The notes under the pieces are model-generated. The model saw nothing but the letters and a program-made list of their open reading frames with translations. It was not told where the DNA came from and did not search any database. Of a stretch of DNA of 64,000 bases, positions 1-8,634 are shown one piece after another. A program made the position numbers and the translations under genes. Location: the NCBI GenBank assembly GCA_938009235.1, contig CALLIK010000001.1, positions 1-64,000 of the forward strand. The letters are read 5' to 3'. The stretch comes from an uncultured Caulobacterales bacterium. GTDB taxonomy: Bacteria; Pseudomonadota; Alphaproteobacteria; Caulobacterales; Maricaulaceae. Position 1 is the first letter of the stretch. Each line of letters starts with the position of its first letter.

Positions 1-134
1 GCACGGATCTATCTGTCCATAGCCAAGCCAAGTTGAATGCGGTAGCAAGATCCCTTAACGAGCGTCCCAGAAAGACCCTCGAATATGAAACACCGGCCGA
101 GCGATTTGGCCAATGTGTTGCGATGACCGATTGA
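1..134 (+). CDS. IS30-family transposase, C-terminal fragment (cut by window edge)
   Basis: The reading frame that begins at base 3 is open from the window edge to a TGA at 132-134. It gives about 43 residues, including [18 protein letters not shown]. This asparagine-arginine-proline-rich end is typical of the last part of IS30-type DDE transposases, after the catalytic core. The rest of the element lies left of the window, so I cannot tell whether the gene is intact. No terminal repeat could be recognised just after the stop. It fits the mobile character of the next 9 kb. Confidence 0.75.
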   Translation, partial: TDLSVHSQAKLNAVARSLNERPRKTLEYETPAERFGQCVAMTD

Positions 135-169
135 AACCGCAGGCGTTTTAAGCCTCTGATAATGTAGAG

Positions 170-1177
170 TTAATAGTCCACCTGCTTTAGCACATTGATT
201 AGCCTTTGGTTTGAACGGCGGTCGTAGCGACGCGTCGTGGAACTGTCGGCGTGATTGGCGATATCTTGTGCATCATCAATTCTCCCGCCGCCTTCAAGGA
301 AATGCGTGATCCCTGTGGCTCGGAAGGTGTGGTTCTTAGTATTGCCGGCAATGCCGAGCGCTTTAGCGCGCGCCGCAATCATGCGCCGCGAATTGCCACG
401 GTCATATCGTTTACCTGTCAGCTGGGCATTTCTATTGGCCGACTGGAAGAGGGGAGCGCTTTTATCGTTTAATCCGCAGGCTGATATATATTGCTCTAAG
501 AAAGCGCGAGGCGCGCCGGATATTGGAAGGCTGTGTTCTTTTGCACCTTTTTCGATCATATCCAGCCACATCGTCCCATTGTCATATCGAAAGTCTCCAA
601 CATTCGCGGAGAGGGCGCCGCCAATACGTACGAAGGTATAGGCCATCAGACCGATTAAAGCGCGGTCACGGAGATCGGTGTGTTTCGCCGGGCAGGCCTC
701 ATCATTCGGGTCGTCGGGAATGGACAATAAGAGCCGCCGGACGTCTTCGGCAGAGATAACTGGCGTTTTACCCTTGCGGGCGTCTACGAATGAATAGGAA
801 ACCGACGCCGCTGGATTGCTCGCAAGGAAGTCCTTTTCTACGAGATACTGAAAAAACCCTTTTATGGCCGAATAGTGCGTTCGCGCACTGGCGATGCGCC
901 CAAGCTCTTTAGTGCGGTGATCGAGGTAAGCCCGCACATGAATTGGTTCAATATCTACCAACTCAGCAATATCGCTGTCGTCACAGAAGCGGAAGAACAA
1001 GCTGATAGCAGAACGGTATGTTTGGCGGCTGTCGTCTGACCTGATGGACAAATGCAAATAATCGTTGTAGAGTTTTACGGCAAGTTGTCCGCCGCGCACG
1101 AGCACCATTGGCGGCTCAAGACCCGTTGTATCGGGTTGGATAGAGATACTCTCAAAAGTGTCGGATTCAGGCTTCAT
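170..1177 (-). CDS. Tyrosine recombinase / integrase
   Basis: A phage-integrase-family DNA breaking-rejoining enzyme of about 335 residues. The N-terminal half has a SAM-like core-binding domain (roughly residues 40-130). The catalytic half shows an Arg in TFVRIGGAL, the HxxR box as HTFR, a His in ANHADSSTTRRY, and the nucleophilic Tyr in RRYDRR near the C-terminus, so the active site looks complete. The start is placed at ATG 1177 (MKPESDTFES); an in-frame start at 1219 would add 14 residues, but a strong inverted repeat overlaps the ATG at 1177. It lies next to an IS30 end. A role in plasmid or island integration, or in dimer resolution, is inferred only from family and context. Confidence 0.85.
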   Translation of the reverse strand: MKPESDTFESISIQPDTTGLEPPMVLVRGGQLAVKLYNDYLHLSIRSDDSRQTYRSAISLFFRFCDDSDIAELVDIEPIHVRAYLDHRTKELGRIASARTHYSAIKGFFQYLVEKDFLASNPAASVSYSFVDARKGKTPVISAEDVRRLLLSIPDDPNDEACPAKHTDLRDRALIGLMAYTFVRIGGALSANVGDFRYDNGTMWLDMIEKGAKEHSLPISGAPRAFLEQYISACGLNDKSAPLFQSANRNAQLTGKRYDRGNSRRMIAARAKALGIAGNTKNHTFRATGITHFLEGGGRIDDAQDIANHADSSTTRRYDRRSNQRLINVLKQVDY

Positions 1178-1203
1178 GCACAGAAACCTACATTTCTGTG
1201 CAT
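1176..1203. promoter_or_regulatory. Inverted repeat overlapping the integrase start codon
   Basis: ATGCACAGAAA at 1176-1186 is repeated perfectly inverted (TTTCTGTGCAT) at 1193-1203, with a 6-base spacer. One arm covers most of the ATG at 1177 on the minus strand. It could be an operator bound by a dimeric regulator, an accessory recombinase site, or an mRNA hairpin that hides the start codon if transcription begins upstream. Confidence 0.55.
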
Positions 1204-1697
1204 AATAAATCGTTACCAAATCAGAGGGATTTTACCGCATTTGAGACTGATCTCAAAAAACGGCTAAGCAGCCACCTGTTCTACACCTGTTCCAATAGTT
1301 GGCCGTTTTTGGGCAGAGTTGTTGCCACTAGGCCATCAAGGCCCGGCACAGTCCGATGTCTCACCATCGAATGCTCAACCCCACCGTCTCTCGAACCAGC
1401 CCATGCAAAATGCACAGTGCGTATTTTGTTGTCATCAAACTACACCAAGCGAGGCCCCGCCTGTCCCATGTCCGAAAGAACGTCCCTAAGATGACACGGT
1501 TTTGGAATGCGTGGGTTATGTTTTTGGGGAGTGCGGTTTTATGGGGGATTGGGAGCGTTTAAAACATGGATGGGTTGAATCTCGTGACGGTATGCGAAAC
1601 GCATCAACATATAACAATGTTATCATAGTTCACTTTTGTGTCGCAGTATTTTTCTGCGAGCATGATCGGTTATGCAGAGGCATTTCGCTTCACAGAG
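1204..1697. other. Gene-free stretch with a solo transposon end
   Basis: No convincing gene was seen here in any frame. The recognisable parts are the solo Tn3-type terminal repeat at 1304-1334 and a 13-base palindrome ATAACAATGTTAT at 1611-1623, which may belong to a promoter or simply be AT-rich sequence. The remainder looks like mobile-element debris. Confidence 0.5.
1304..1334 (+). repeat. Solo, degenerate Tn3-type terminal inverted repeat
   Basis: Read on the minus strand from 1334, the outer 30 bases match the terminal repeats of the Tn3-family element at 2565-5749 with a single A-to-G change. Similarity then decays. No partner end or transposase belongs to this copy, so it probably marks a past insertion or deletion. 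Confidence 0.65.
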
Positions 1698-2210
1698 TTA
1701 TTTTTGTAATATGAGCTTGTGAAGCCAAGTTATTTTTTCTCTTTTCAAGTTATAAATATCACTATGACTGAACTCCTTATTAGGCAGAAAACAGTCATCA
1801 TTAAGTATAAAATCAATGGTACTTTGAAAGTTTTCTGGAGGATCAACGAGCCCCTTATATGAAAAAAATGCGCTCTTCGTACTCAAAGAAAGTTGGTTGT
1901 AAGAAGGCTTTACCCGCTCAAACAGATTATTCTGCAATCCGTGCGTAGTAGTGAGGTTCAGTGAGTAAGAATTTATCTTACAGTCTCTCTGTATTAAATT
2001 TTCATTCTGAATATCCACATACACAACGAAGTTAACTATCCATTCAGTATCAACTTCAGCAAAAGAAACAACTTGTGTTAATTTAATATCACTGTCGAGT
2101 GTATTTGTTTTCCTGATTGTAGGGTATGAATATCTATCACCCTTCTTTTCTGCACAAGAAATCATGAAGAAGCAGGCCCCGAAGAAAACTATAAGATTAA
2201 AGTTCATCAT
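1698..2210 (-). CDS. Small predicted lipoprotein, possible immunity protein
   Basis: I do not recognise the family. From the ATG at 2210 the product is about 170 residues. It starts with a hydrophobic stretch that ends in a lipobox-like FFMISC followed by Ala-Glu-Lys, so it should be a lipoprotein exported to the periplasm. The preceding reading frame ends TAATG, so its stop overlaps this start by one base and the two should be translationally coupled. The preceding frame looks like the tail of a larger toxin-like protein. That arrangement, also seen with the other small genes at 5843, 7047 and 8098, suggests an immunity protein for a periplasm-acting effector. The function is inference from position only. 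Confidence 0.6.
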   Translation of the reverse strand: MMNFNLIVFFGACFFMISCAEKKGDRYSYPTIRKTNTLDSDIKLTQVVSFAEVDTEWIVNFVVYVDIQNENLIQRDCKINSYSLNLTTTHGLQNNLFERVKPSYNQLSLSTKSAFFSYKGLVDPPENFQSTIDFILNDDCFLPNKEFSHSDIYNLKREKITWLHKLILQK

Positions 2211-2524
2211 TACAAACCATTTGCTTGACAAATACAACCTTCAGAAGGAAAGCTATCTCCCCATATTTTATATGGTATAACATCTAATACTAGATGCGGA
2301 ATATTACGTCGATCAAGGATAATTGGGTAAACCTTTCCGTAGTTTTTACTACCTGCATTTTGTCGAGATAAGTCTAGATACTCGCCATTGAATACAGCTT
2401 CAGAATGAGTACTTGGTGAAAGGTACTTAACATTTCGTTTCCTGTCGCCCGGGTAATCGACATCATATTGATGAAATATATTTTGATTATTGGAGGCGGC
2501 AGTCCATTTAGCTGCAATAGCACC
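2210..2524 (-). pseudogene. C-terminal remnant of a larger protein (possible polymorphic toxin tail)
   Basis: An open frame of 104 codons without a credible start. It begins after an in-frame TAG at 2527-2525 and ends with TAA at 2212-2210, overlapping the ATG of the following lipoprotein gene. The residues (for example YDVDYPGDRKRNVKYLSP and PHLVLDVIPYKIWGDSFP) look like a folded secreted-toxin or Rhs tail, but I cannot assign a family. The Tn3-type element starting at 2565 lies just upstream and probably cut the parent gene. Confidence 0.5.
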
Positions 2525-2564
2525 CTATAATGTACATGGGGTAATCATACCTTCATTCCGATTA

Positions 2565-2610
2565 GGCCTAATGGCAACAACTCTGCCCAAAAACGACACT
2601 TTTCCGAACA
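2565..2610 (-). repeat. Left terminal inverted repeat of the Tn3-family element
   Basis: Reads GGCCTAATGGCAACAACTCT inward from 2565, then GCCC, an A-run and GACACTTTTCCGAACA. It pairs with 5704-5749 at 43 of 46 positions. The length is close to the usual 38-48 base ends of the Tn3 family. Confidence 0.8.
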
Positions 2611-2732
2611 AACAACGAACCTCTATTCGACGTGAAGCTAACTTCATGGGCGAAAAACAGCCAGCTAATTCTGAATTGCTTTCGTTCTGACATAATAAAG
2701 TTCAAGCTTTGGCAGGATTGGTAATGCGCATC

Positions 2733-5630
2733 TCAGAAACTCAACCTTGTATTCAAGTCGAGCTCATAACGACCATATGGGTTTACATGATTGTATATGA
2801 GCGGTGTTATTCCACGGTAGTCTTCTGGAGCAAGTTTAGATTGCCACTCAGGCTTTGCGAGTATGCTCTGAAACATCCGAGTATTTACATACACCATGCA
2901 ATTTTGGAGAAGTTGTAAGCACTGAATTGCCAATTCTTGATCTTCTTTTTTGTTTGTGCTGATTTCCCCTCCTCGGCCGAAGTGAACAAACTTTGTGGCG
3001 CTGTTCCAATTTTCTACAACGTTCAACCCTTCATGAATCTCGCGACGTAGCTCTTCCTGTCCAAGGTATTGGCAAACAAAGATCGTTTTCACCGCACGGC
3101 CAAGTTCGGCGAGCGCTTTATAAGTAGGATGCAAAACACCTGCGCGGGTAAACCGACGTAAGAGTGTTTCCGGGTCGGCAGTCTTAGACTTCATCGCAGA
3201 GGCATATTTTACAAATTCATCATATTGGCTCGCAATCAGCTCAAAGTTAATTGGCCGAGTTACTACCGGCGTTAGATTATCCAGACGTGCTCGATCTTCT
3301 TTTGAGGATAGGTATAACTTTGAGTATGCAACGCGTTTAATTCGCGGCGCCAGTTCAAAGCTGAGAAGCCTAGAGAATGCAAAGGCAATCTCCGTTTGCC
3401 CGTGACTATCAACATATTGACGCCTCACCTCCATATCAGTGCAGTGATTGAGAACGCCCTCAATCATAGCTGCGCTTTCGGGCGTGGAGACGCGCTTAAT
3501 GCGAGAATATATGGCGAGCGATTTCTTCGCCACATGCCAATATGCCATGAGCCCCCTACCCCGATACCGCACATGTGTTTCTGACATCGGGTTCTGATCC
3601 CAAACGCTGTAGATTTGTGAATCCGAAGCGCATCCTGTACCAGTCTCTCCCCAGAGATTAGGGTCACGAACAGCTAAAATTTCATTCGCAAGAAGTCTAT
3701 TCGCCTCCTTTAGAGTTGGCATATTCATAAACCGACGTTTGACATGCAGAAGTTGATCGTAACTTACATCTGTTGTGGCGGCAGATAACCGCTTGAGGCC
3801 AGTATTGGTGCCTAGGCCATAAATGCACAACAGTAGTCGGCGCTTTAGTATCATCGGGTCTAGTCGTTGCTGCTGACCAACCGTTTTGAATATTTCTAGA
3901 AACTTAGCATCGAGAGCAGCTTCCTTTGCCATGTCTATTAAACTCGTCTCTGGCCAGTCATTATCGACGGCTCTTTTCAAACGTATCAGTTGTCCTGGTT
4001 CTTGCTGGGCTTTGAGGGGCGTAATTTTGAACTTTGCTCTTTTTGACCAGGGTAGAAAAACTTGAGAATTCCGAGGAAGCTCATCATTGAACGTTTCCAG
4101 AGCCTCTTTAAGTTCAGCTTTAAGCGACCTAACAAAGGCTTTGCTGTCAGTACTGAGATTGAGGTCAGTATAATAAGCCTCTCGATTAATCTCGAAGTCT
4201 TCAGGTACATCCGTATCAGGGTCAGGATATGCTTCACTCCCCTCAACCCAAAACTCGCGCCACACCAGTCTGTCACAGAGAGAAATCGCAACACAAAGTT
4301 CATATGCATGTCGGTTTATAACACCCTGTTTATCGACAACGACTTTGAGGTATTTGTTTGGAATGACCCCCTTGATTGGTAAATCTGTGGACCTAAACAA
4401 CACAGAATTACGCTTATCAAAGTTGAGATTTATAAAGTCCAATGCGTCAATCAATGGACGTGAGGTTGGGTTTCCAGCTCTAAATACCACTGTCTGCAAT
4501 GCGACTTTGAGTATTTTACGGTAAGAGCCACGCCAGCTTGCAATCACAGGACCAATCGTTTGCAACCCCCAATCAGATTGAGGCTTTCTAGCACTGGTAA
4601 AGCGTTTAGCCGCGTCCACAGAAATGAGGGGAAAAACTACCTCTCCGATAGGTCGCCCTGGATTGTCTAAGGCTACGGATAAAATTGATTTCAAAAGAGC
4701 TTCTTTATCCAAAACCTCACGTGCATTGTGGCCAAGCGTTTGCCTAAATCTTCGTTCTGATCGATTTCTAAGGCCGCGAACTGTATCTATCAAAGAGGCG
4801 ATGAGGCTATCAATCAGTTCAGGCAAACGGCTCGCCAAATATACGCAATACATACCTAGTCGTTTAGTCTCGCTGAACCGTCTAATTTCCCAAGGGTCAA
4901 AATGGGAAATTTGTTGGTTGACCTCTGTTCACCAATCGGGGTGTAGTTTTGAAATAGTCTCTACAGGAAGATTAAGGCTCTGAATAAAAGTGACGCACTC
5001 CGCTATTTCCAAGAATACCGCCTTTGATGATCGTCCCGGTCCAGAGCGAATGCGTAAAAAACTGATGGCATGAGCATCGTCATCTAAGGATTTATCGAGG
5101 AGATTTTTCGTACCCTGCTCTAATAATGATACGATCCTAGCATATTCGGCATCCGAGTATTTTGAACGCGACGCTGTAAGTAATCTTGCTATGTATTTTG
5201 TAGAAGGAGCAGTGCATTTATGACCTACGCACCACATCAGGATATCATGAATGACGTCATCGTCAGAAACCTCGTGAAGCGCAGGTCTTTCATTGAGCCA
5301 GTCTTGTAACGCTGCACGATTAGCCTCCGTAAAAGCCTCAAAGTTGAGATGACTGCGTAAATGGAGGTTACGCCGTTGGACGCTCCTATCAGCCTGAAAT
5401 ACCATATCGATTGGCTGCAGCCGTAGTTGATCTGCTATATAAGCTTTCGCCGCCGCGGGGATATCATCCTTAGAAGTTGGGAACCGCCCATTATTTTTGT
5501 AAAATAGAAGTGCAATCGCATAATCAAAACGAACTCTTATTTGTCGTTGATCTAGATAATTGAACTCATCAAATGAAAGTTTCCAATCTGTAGCTATCTC
5601 GCTTGAAAGATTCTCCTCTAGTTCAACCAT
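2733..5630 (-). pseudogene. tnpA: Tn3-family transposase gene interrupted by an in-frame TGA
   Basis: Two minus-strand pieces lie in the same frame: 5630-4929 encodes the N-terminal DUF4158-type DNA-binding part (233 residues), and 4853-2733 encodes the catalytic part (706 residues). They are separated only by a TGA at 4931-4929 and about 25 sense codons, so a single nonsense change splits a gene of 966 codons, the normal family size. The catalytic acidic residues are still visible: Asp in GTGCASDSQ, Asp in YVDSHGQTEIAF, and Glu in IHEGLNVVENWN. A restart at the ATG at 4853 would lack terminal-repeat binding. Readthrough cannot be excluded from sequence alone. Confidence 0.85.
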
Positions 5631-5703
5631 TATGCTTCTCCCCCTGTAGGTGGGTACAATAGCGACGAGTAGAATAGAGTCGAATCAAGCGATATTCACG
5701 TAA

Positions 5704-5749
5704 TGTTCTGGAAAGTGTCGTTTTTAGGCAGAGTTGTTGCCATTAGGCC
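5704..5749 (+). repeat. Right terminal inverted repeat of the Tn3-family element
   Basis: Inverted partner of 2565-2610, with three mismatches. It ends TTGCCATTAGGCC at 5749. The same 46 bases recur without change at 7886-7931. Confidence 0.8.
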
Positions 5750-5840
5750 AATATGGAATGGGAGTCAGCGACGGCATCAATGTGCCCATAAATCCAAAAA
5801 TACGGAGAAACAGACTTGATGCCGTTAACGTGACAAAGCC
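5750..5840 (+). mobile_element. IS6-family 3'-end relic with right inverted repeat
   Basis: Just after the Tn3-type end, the plus strand encodes EWESATASMCP and a stop, matching the last residues of the IS6-family transposase at 8685-9391 (EWNLATASFCA and a stop). It then runs to GTTAACGTGACAAAGCC at 5824-5840, the IS6 right end. The rest of the element is missing, presumably lost when the Tn3-type element inserted or recombined. The relic ends two bases before the stop codon of the gene at 5843. Confidence 0.75.
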
Positions 5841-5842
5841 AT

Positions 5843-6295
5843 TTAACGAGATTTTCCATGAGAAAAGCCTTTTGAAATCATTTCCTTAATCGAATTGGAG
5901 TTAGTCATTAATTTTGTGAGATAGGCTTTGCGTTGTTTTGAAAGCCATCTCGGATGTCTATCAAATAGTTCATCAACTTCCTGATAAACTTCTTCAAAAT
6001 TTAACACCCTCAGATAGGTTAAATCCAATCGGATTTTAATGACCCTATCACCTTTAGTCAGACTAATGAACAATGGGCTTAATAGATTAAATAACGACCA
6101 TCCTTTTTTTGTGAGACCCACAATTTTATACTGTCGGCCTGACGAATCTATAATTTTGCTGCTCAAAAAGCCACCCTTATCGACGTATGACTCTAAACTT
6201 GACTTAAGCTCATATTGGCGACGATGAGTTGAGATTGATCTCTCATCATACGAGATAACAGGAAATTTGAGTTGATTAACATCCACAGTCATCAT
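5843..6295 (-). CDS. Hypothetical protein, likely immunity partner of the Rhs/HNH tail
   Basis: I do not recognise the family. From the ATG at 6295, preceded by GAGG six bases upstream, the product is about 150 residues, soluble, lysine-rich and without signal or membrane segments. The region KIVGLTKKGWSLFNLL could be a winged-helix-like stretch. The start lies inside the 3' end of the HNH-type toxin tail (stop at 6276-6278), so the two genes overlap and should be co-translated. That is the usual order of toxin then immunity gene in Rhs loci. A cytoplasmic immunity protein suits a nuclease toxin. The function is inferred from context. Confidence 0.6.
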   Translation of the reverse strand: MMTVDVNQLKFPVISYDERSISTHRRQYELKSSLESYVDKGGFLSSKIIDSSGRQYKIVGLTKKGWSLFNLLSPLFISLTKGDRVIKIRLDLTYLRVLNFEEVYQEVDELFDRHPRWLSKQRKAYLTKLMTNSNSIKEMISKGFSHGKSR

Positions 6296-6902
6296 CCATA
6301 ACCTCAGCGACAACTCCAGTCCCTAATGCGGCAGGTGCAACCTTCGACCACTGCGTACTTCCATACCACCATCGACCCAGTGGCCCATATTTACTTTTAC
6401 CCCTCCAACTTTTTTCCAATCGTCTATGATTCTCTTTCTTTAACAGTTTGAGGTTCATTGGATGATTCCTTCGGGCATCAGTTGTCCGTTCAATTTTATC
6501 AAAAGGTCCTCGACCTCTTATCGGAATATGCGAGTGATGTATTTCATATTCAGCCTTTGGCGCTCTACCTTTTTTATTCAGATATCTTCTATATCGCTGG
6601 TTCACGTTTTTTGCGGACTTAGAGTGTTTAGCAAATTGAAATCCATGCGTCATGAAAGCAGGCAACCCAATTGCGCCCGCAGCAGCAGCTAACCCTACAC
6701 GAGCTCAATTTACACAATCGATCCTGCCACCATTCATTGCAAGCTCCACCCCAAGCTCAAGACTGCCTCCGAGTAACCCGCCAACAATGCCGAATTCACC
6801 TCTCGGATCCACATAGCTCACCGGATTTCCACCCACATAAGCATAGCGGTTCAATCCACCTCCTAATCCAATCGGGTCACTTTGTAGATACCGCCCTAAT
6901 CA
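6276..6902 (-). pseudogene. Rhs protein C-terminus with HNH-like nuclease tip, truncated and with in-frame stop
   Basis: The minus strand near 6900 encodes [20 protein letters not shown] and then the [14 protein letters not shown] run, the conserved end of Rhs/YD-repeat cores just before the variable toxin tip. The same frame continues through [11 protein letters not shown], meets TGA at 6707-6705, and runs on as ARVGLAAAAGAIGLPAF into a tip of about 130 residues. The tip has EIHHSHIPIRGRG and NHPMNLKLLKKENHRRLE, an HNH-type His/Asn pattern, and ends MDDDCGC at 6276. TGG (Trp) was probably the original codon at the stop. The 5' part of the Rhs gene is replaced by an IS6 3'-end relic at about 6903. 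The tip could still be made from the TTG at 6665, but that is unproven. Confidence 0.8.
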
Positions 6903-7027
6903 AGATCAACACTCCAAAAATTTAGGCACCAAGCTCAATCTGAGTGGAATATTGCGACCGCGCCAGTTTGCCCATAAATCTTCAACCAATAGAGCTTAAC
7001 ACCTCGCGTGATTAACGTGACAAAGCC
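6903..7027 (+). mobile_element. IS6-family 3'-end relic with right inverted repeat
   Basis: The plus strand reads STLQKFRHQAQSEWNIATAPVCP and then a stop when aligned codon by codon with the end of the IS6 transposase at 8685-9391. It ends with ATTAACGTGACAAAGCC at 7011-7027. It replaces the upstream part of the Rhs gene and ends 20 bases before the 3' end of the next small gene (7047). Confidence 0.75.
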
Positions 7028-7046
7028 ATCTCATGGACCAATCATT

Positions 7047-7679
7047 TTATTCACCATCCCCTGAAATTTTGTCTACATCTACCCAACAGTAACGATCTAC
7101 TTTTGCATATTCTTGGACGCCATATTCGTTTTCATTGTAGGAAATCGGGTACTCATCAGAAGAAACATGATATCTAGATTTGGCCGTCTTAGATTTAGGC
7201 CAATCATCTAACTTGTCTTTCAGCGTATCGTAAAAATCAGGAATTTCAGACAATTTAACGGTCCCATCCGATAAAAAACCTACGCCCATATTATTTAAGC
7301 AGGGTGAAAATTCAGAAAGGTCTTTGGCCTGACAAATCGGAGTAATTCGCCCAATCTTGGTCAAGGCCATGCAGGAAGTCCCTTTATAATGAGATTTATT
7401 CAAGCTATCTATTTGAATAAATTTACCCCCTTTATTCCAAAAACTACCATTCACTACCATTAAAGGTTTACCGTCAATTTCATCAACTACTTGATCGAGC
7501 CGCGACCTTTCAAAACCGGTAGAAATTTCACCATATTTCAATAACCATTCAACATTTTTCTTTTTTTTCTTTCCGCCGCCATCCATTACATACATTCCAT
7601 CAATGAAATATATTGACGCTAAGGTTACACTCATAACCAATGCTAATATTGTTGCTAACAACCACGGTTTTTTGTTCAT
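7047..7679 (-). CDS. Membrane-anchored hypothetical protein, possible immunity protein
   Basis: No family recognised. It has 210 residues, with one N-terminal hydrophobic segment (about residues 7-29, WLLATILALVMSVTLASIYF) that should be a signal anchor, then GGGKKKKK and a mostly hydrophilic periplasmic domain containing several cysteines. The codon run for KKKKK is an A-rich stretch prone to slippage. It follows the end of another truncated reading frame (stop at 7705-7703) by 23 bases, and an IS6 relic lies at its 3' side, the same arrangement as the other small genes here. An envelope immunity role is inference. Confidence 0.6.
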   Translation of the reverse strand: MNKKPWLLATILALVMSVTLASIYFIDGMYVMDGGGKKKKKNVEWLLKYGEISTGFERSRLDQVVDEIDGKPLMVVNGSFWNKGGKFIQIDSLNKSHYKGTSCMALTKIGRITPICQAKDLSEFSPCLNNMGVGFLSDGTVKLSEIPDFYDTLKDKLDDWPKSKTAKSRYHVSSDEYPISYNENEYGVQEYAKVDRYCWVDVDKISGDGE

Positions 7680-7702
7680 TCTACCAAACTTTCTTTTAGC
7701 AC

Positions 7703-7885
7703 TTATAAGCCGGGCAGGTTTTCACAGCCTTTTTCGTCCCGCTTTAAATCTCCTAAATACATCATCGGCGGACGATCTCCATTTTTTTCATAGTCGTGGA
7801 TCGCTTTGGCTTTGTAATACCAAGGTGGATTCGCAGCCTCAAAATAAGTCCTAAATGGGAACTTATGAAACCTCTTGGCTTTATG
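7703..7885 (-). pseudogene. C-terminal remnant of a truncated gene (toxin-tail-like)
   Basis: The minus strand is open from inside the Tn3-type repeat at about 7885 to a TAA at 7705-7703. It encodes KAKRFHKFPFRTYFEAANPP and later AIHDYEKNGDRPPMMYLGDL. There is no start codon context, and the frame runs into the transposon end, so the parent gene was cut there. It sits directly upstream of the membrane-anchored protein at 7047-7679. Family unknown; a toxin tail is inferred from the module pattern. Confidence 0.45.
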
Positions 7886-7931
7886 TTCTGGAAAGTGTCG
7901 TTTTTAGGCAGAGTTGTTGCCATTAGGCCTA
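7886..7931 (+). repeat. Solo Tn3-type terminal inverted repeat
   Basis: Identical over 46 bases to the right end at 5704-5749, but with no transposase attached. On its right it joins an IS6 transposase fragment and on its left a truncated gene. It could be the footprint of a second element of the same kind, or of recombination between elements. Confidence 0.75.
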
Positions 7932-8091
7932 TCCGGCGAAGAGAACGAAAATCACAGAAATTTAGATTGGTCCATCAAGTTCAAAAATTGCTTTCGGCCC
8001 ACGCTCAAATCTACAATATCTTCAACTTAGACGCCATCTCATTTCTAGAAAGACACTCAGAAAGTTTAGATCTCAAGCCGATGTTACCTAA
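7932..8091 (+). pseudogene. IS6-family transposase 3' fragment, frameshifted
   Basis: Starts mid-gene with IRRRERKSQKF and continues QKLLSAHAQIYNIFN. After a one-base shift it reads RRHLISRKTLRKFRSQADVT and a TAA at 8089-8091. This matches the C-terminal DDE part of the element at 8635-9441. The 5' part is missing, replaced by the Tn3-type repeat. The right inverted repeat is also absent. Confidence 0.75.
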
Positions 8092-8097
8092 AGAAAT

Positions 8098-8487
8098 TCA
8101 ATTCCTTTTTATATAGCATTTGGTAGATATTTTTGCGTCAGAATAACACAAATTTAGCTTTGTAAACCGTTTTTCAAGTAAAGCTGGCCAATCGCTTGTT
8201 TCCTTTCGGGATGGAAATTTAAAATTAATCAAATCATATCGAATTTCCGCATTATTAGGAAAATAATTATTCCATTTTTTCTTTTCGGTCGAGATTAAAT
8301 TCCCATCTATTTTTTCTTTCTGAGTGTATGTACCGTCTGGTTCAATTGTCAGTATATATTCGACACCATTTGAAAGCATAGAATACTCGCCATAAATCGC
8401 ATTTTTTTCAAGTTTAGGGCCGCAAGCGTTCAGCGCTGAAAAAGACACCCAGAAAAATAAAAATCTGATTTTCAGTAAATCTTCCAC
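8098..8487 (-). CDS. Small predicted lipoprotein, possible immunity protein
   Basis: No family recognised. 129 residues starting at a GTG (8487). A hydrophobic leader ends in the lipobox-like SALNAC followed by Gly-Pro, so export and lipid attachment are likely. The mature part contains YGEYSMLSNGVEYILTIEPD and TYTQKEKIDG, a beta-rich pattern typical of small lipocalin-like lipoproteins. The stop codon of the preceding truncated frame (8490-8488) directly abuts the GTG, which suggests translational coupling. An IS6 relic ends seven bases beyond its stop. An immunity role is inferred from the module pattern. Confidence 0.6.
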   Translation of the reverse strand: MEDLLKIRFLFFWVSFSALNACGPKLEKNAIYGEYSMLSNGVEYILTIEPDGTYTQKEKIDGNLISTEKKKWNNYFPNNAEIRYDLINFKFPSRKETSDWPALLEKRFTKLNLCYSDAKISTKCYIKRN

Positions 8488-8634
8488 TTACAGTTTTCCT
8501 CTCAATCCAAATGGTCCACGCAACAACGACTTACGAGGTTGAGTCCAAGTATAGGTCTGAGTCACATCACTCATAGGCCCTCTTTTCCAACCCCCAAACA
8601 CTCGGTTGGAAAACGATTCAAAACCCGTCGTATT
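8488..8634 (-). pseudogene. C-terminal remnant cut by the IS6-family element
   Basis: The minus strand is open from the IS6 left end at 8635 to a TAA at 8490-8488. It gives 48 residues, including GFESFSNRVFGGWKRGPMSD and RKSLLRGPFGLRGKL at the end. There is no start and the parent gene is lost. It abuts the lipoprotein gene with no gap. Family unknown. Confidence 0.45.

Larger units (their letters stand above)
2565..5749. mobile_element. Tn3-family insertion element, single-gene (IS1071-like layout)
   Basis: The element is 3185 bases, bounded by 46-base inverted repeats at 2565-2610 and 5704-5749 that match at 43 of 46 positions. It carries only a transposase gene, with no resolvase and no cargo, a layout like IS1071 in the Tn3 family. 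The five bases outside each end (GATTA on the left, AATAT on the right) do not match, so there is no target duplication; the element may have rearranged after insertion. On the right it abuts an IS6 3'-end relic. On the left it abuts the toxin-tail remnant. With the transposase interrupted it is probably not autonomous. Confidence 0.8.

Noticed and set aside
2565-5749. Target-site duplication for the Tn3-type element
   Set aside because: The five bases on each side (GATTA and AATAT) differ, and shifting the boundary by one or two bases does not help.
5843-6295. DNA-binding regulator (KKGWSLFNLL winged-helix-like stretch)
   Set aside because: The resemblance is weak, and overlap with the toxin tail makes an immunity role more likely. 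No operator was seen.
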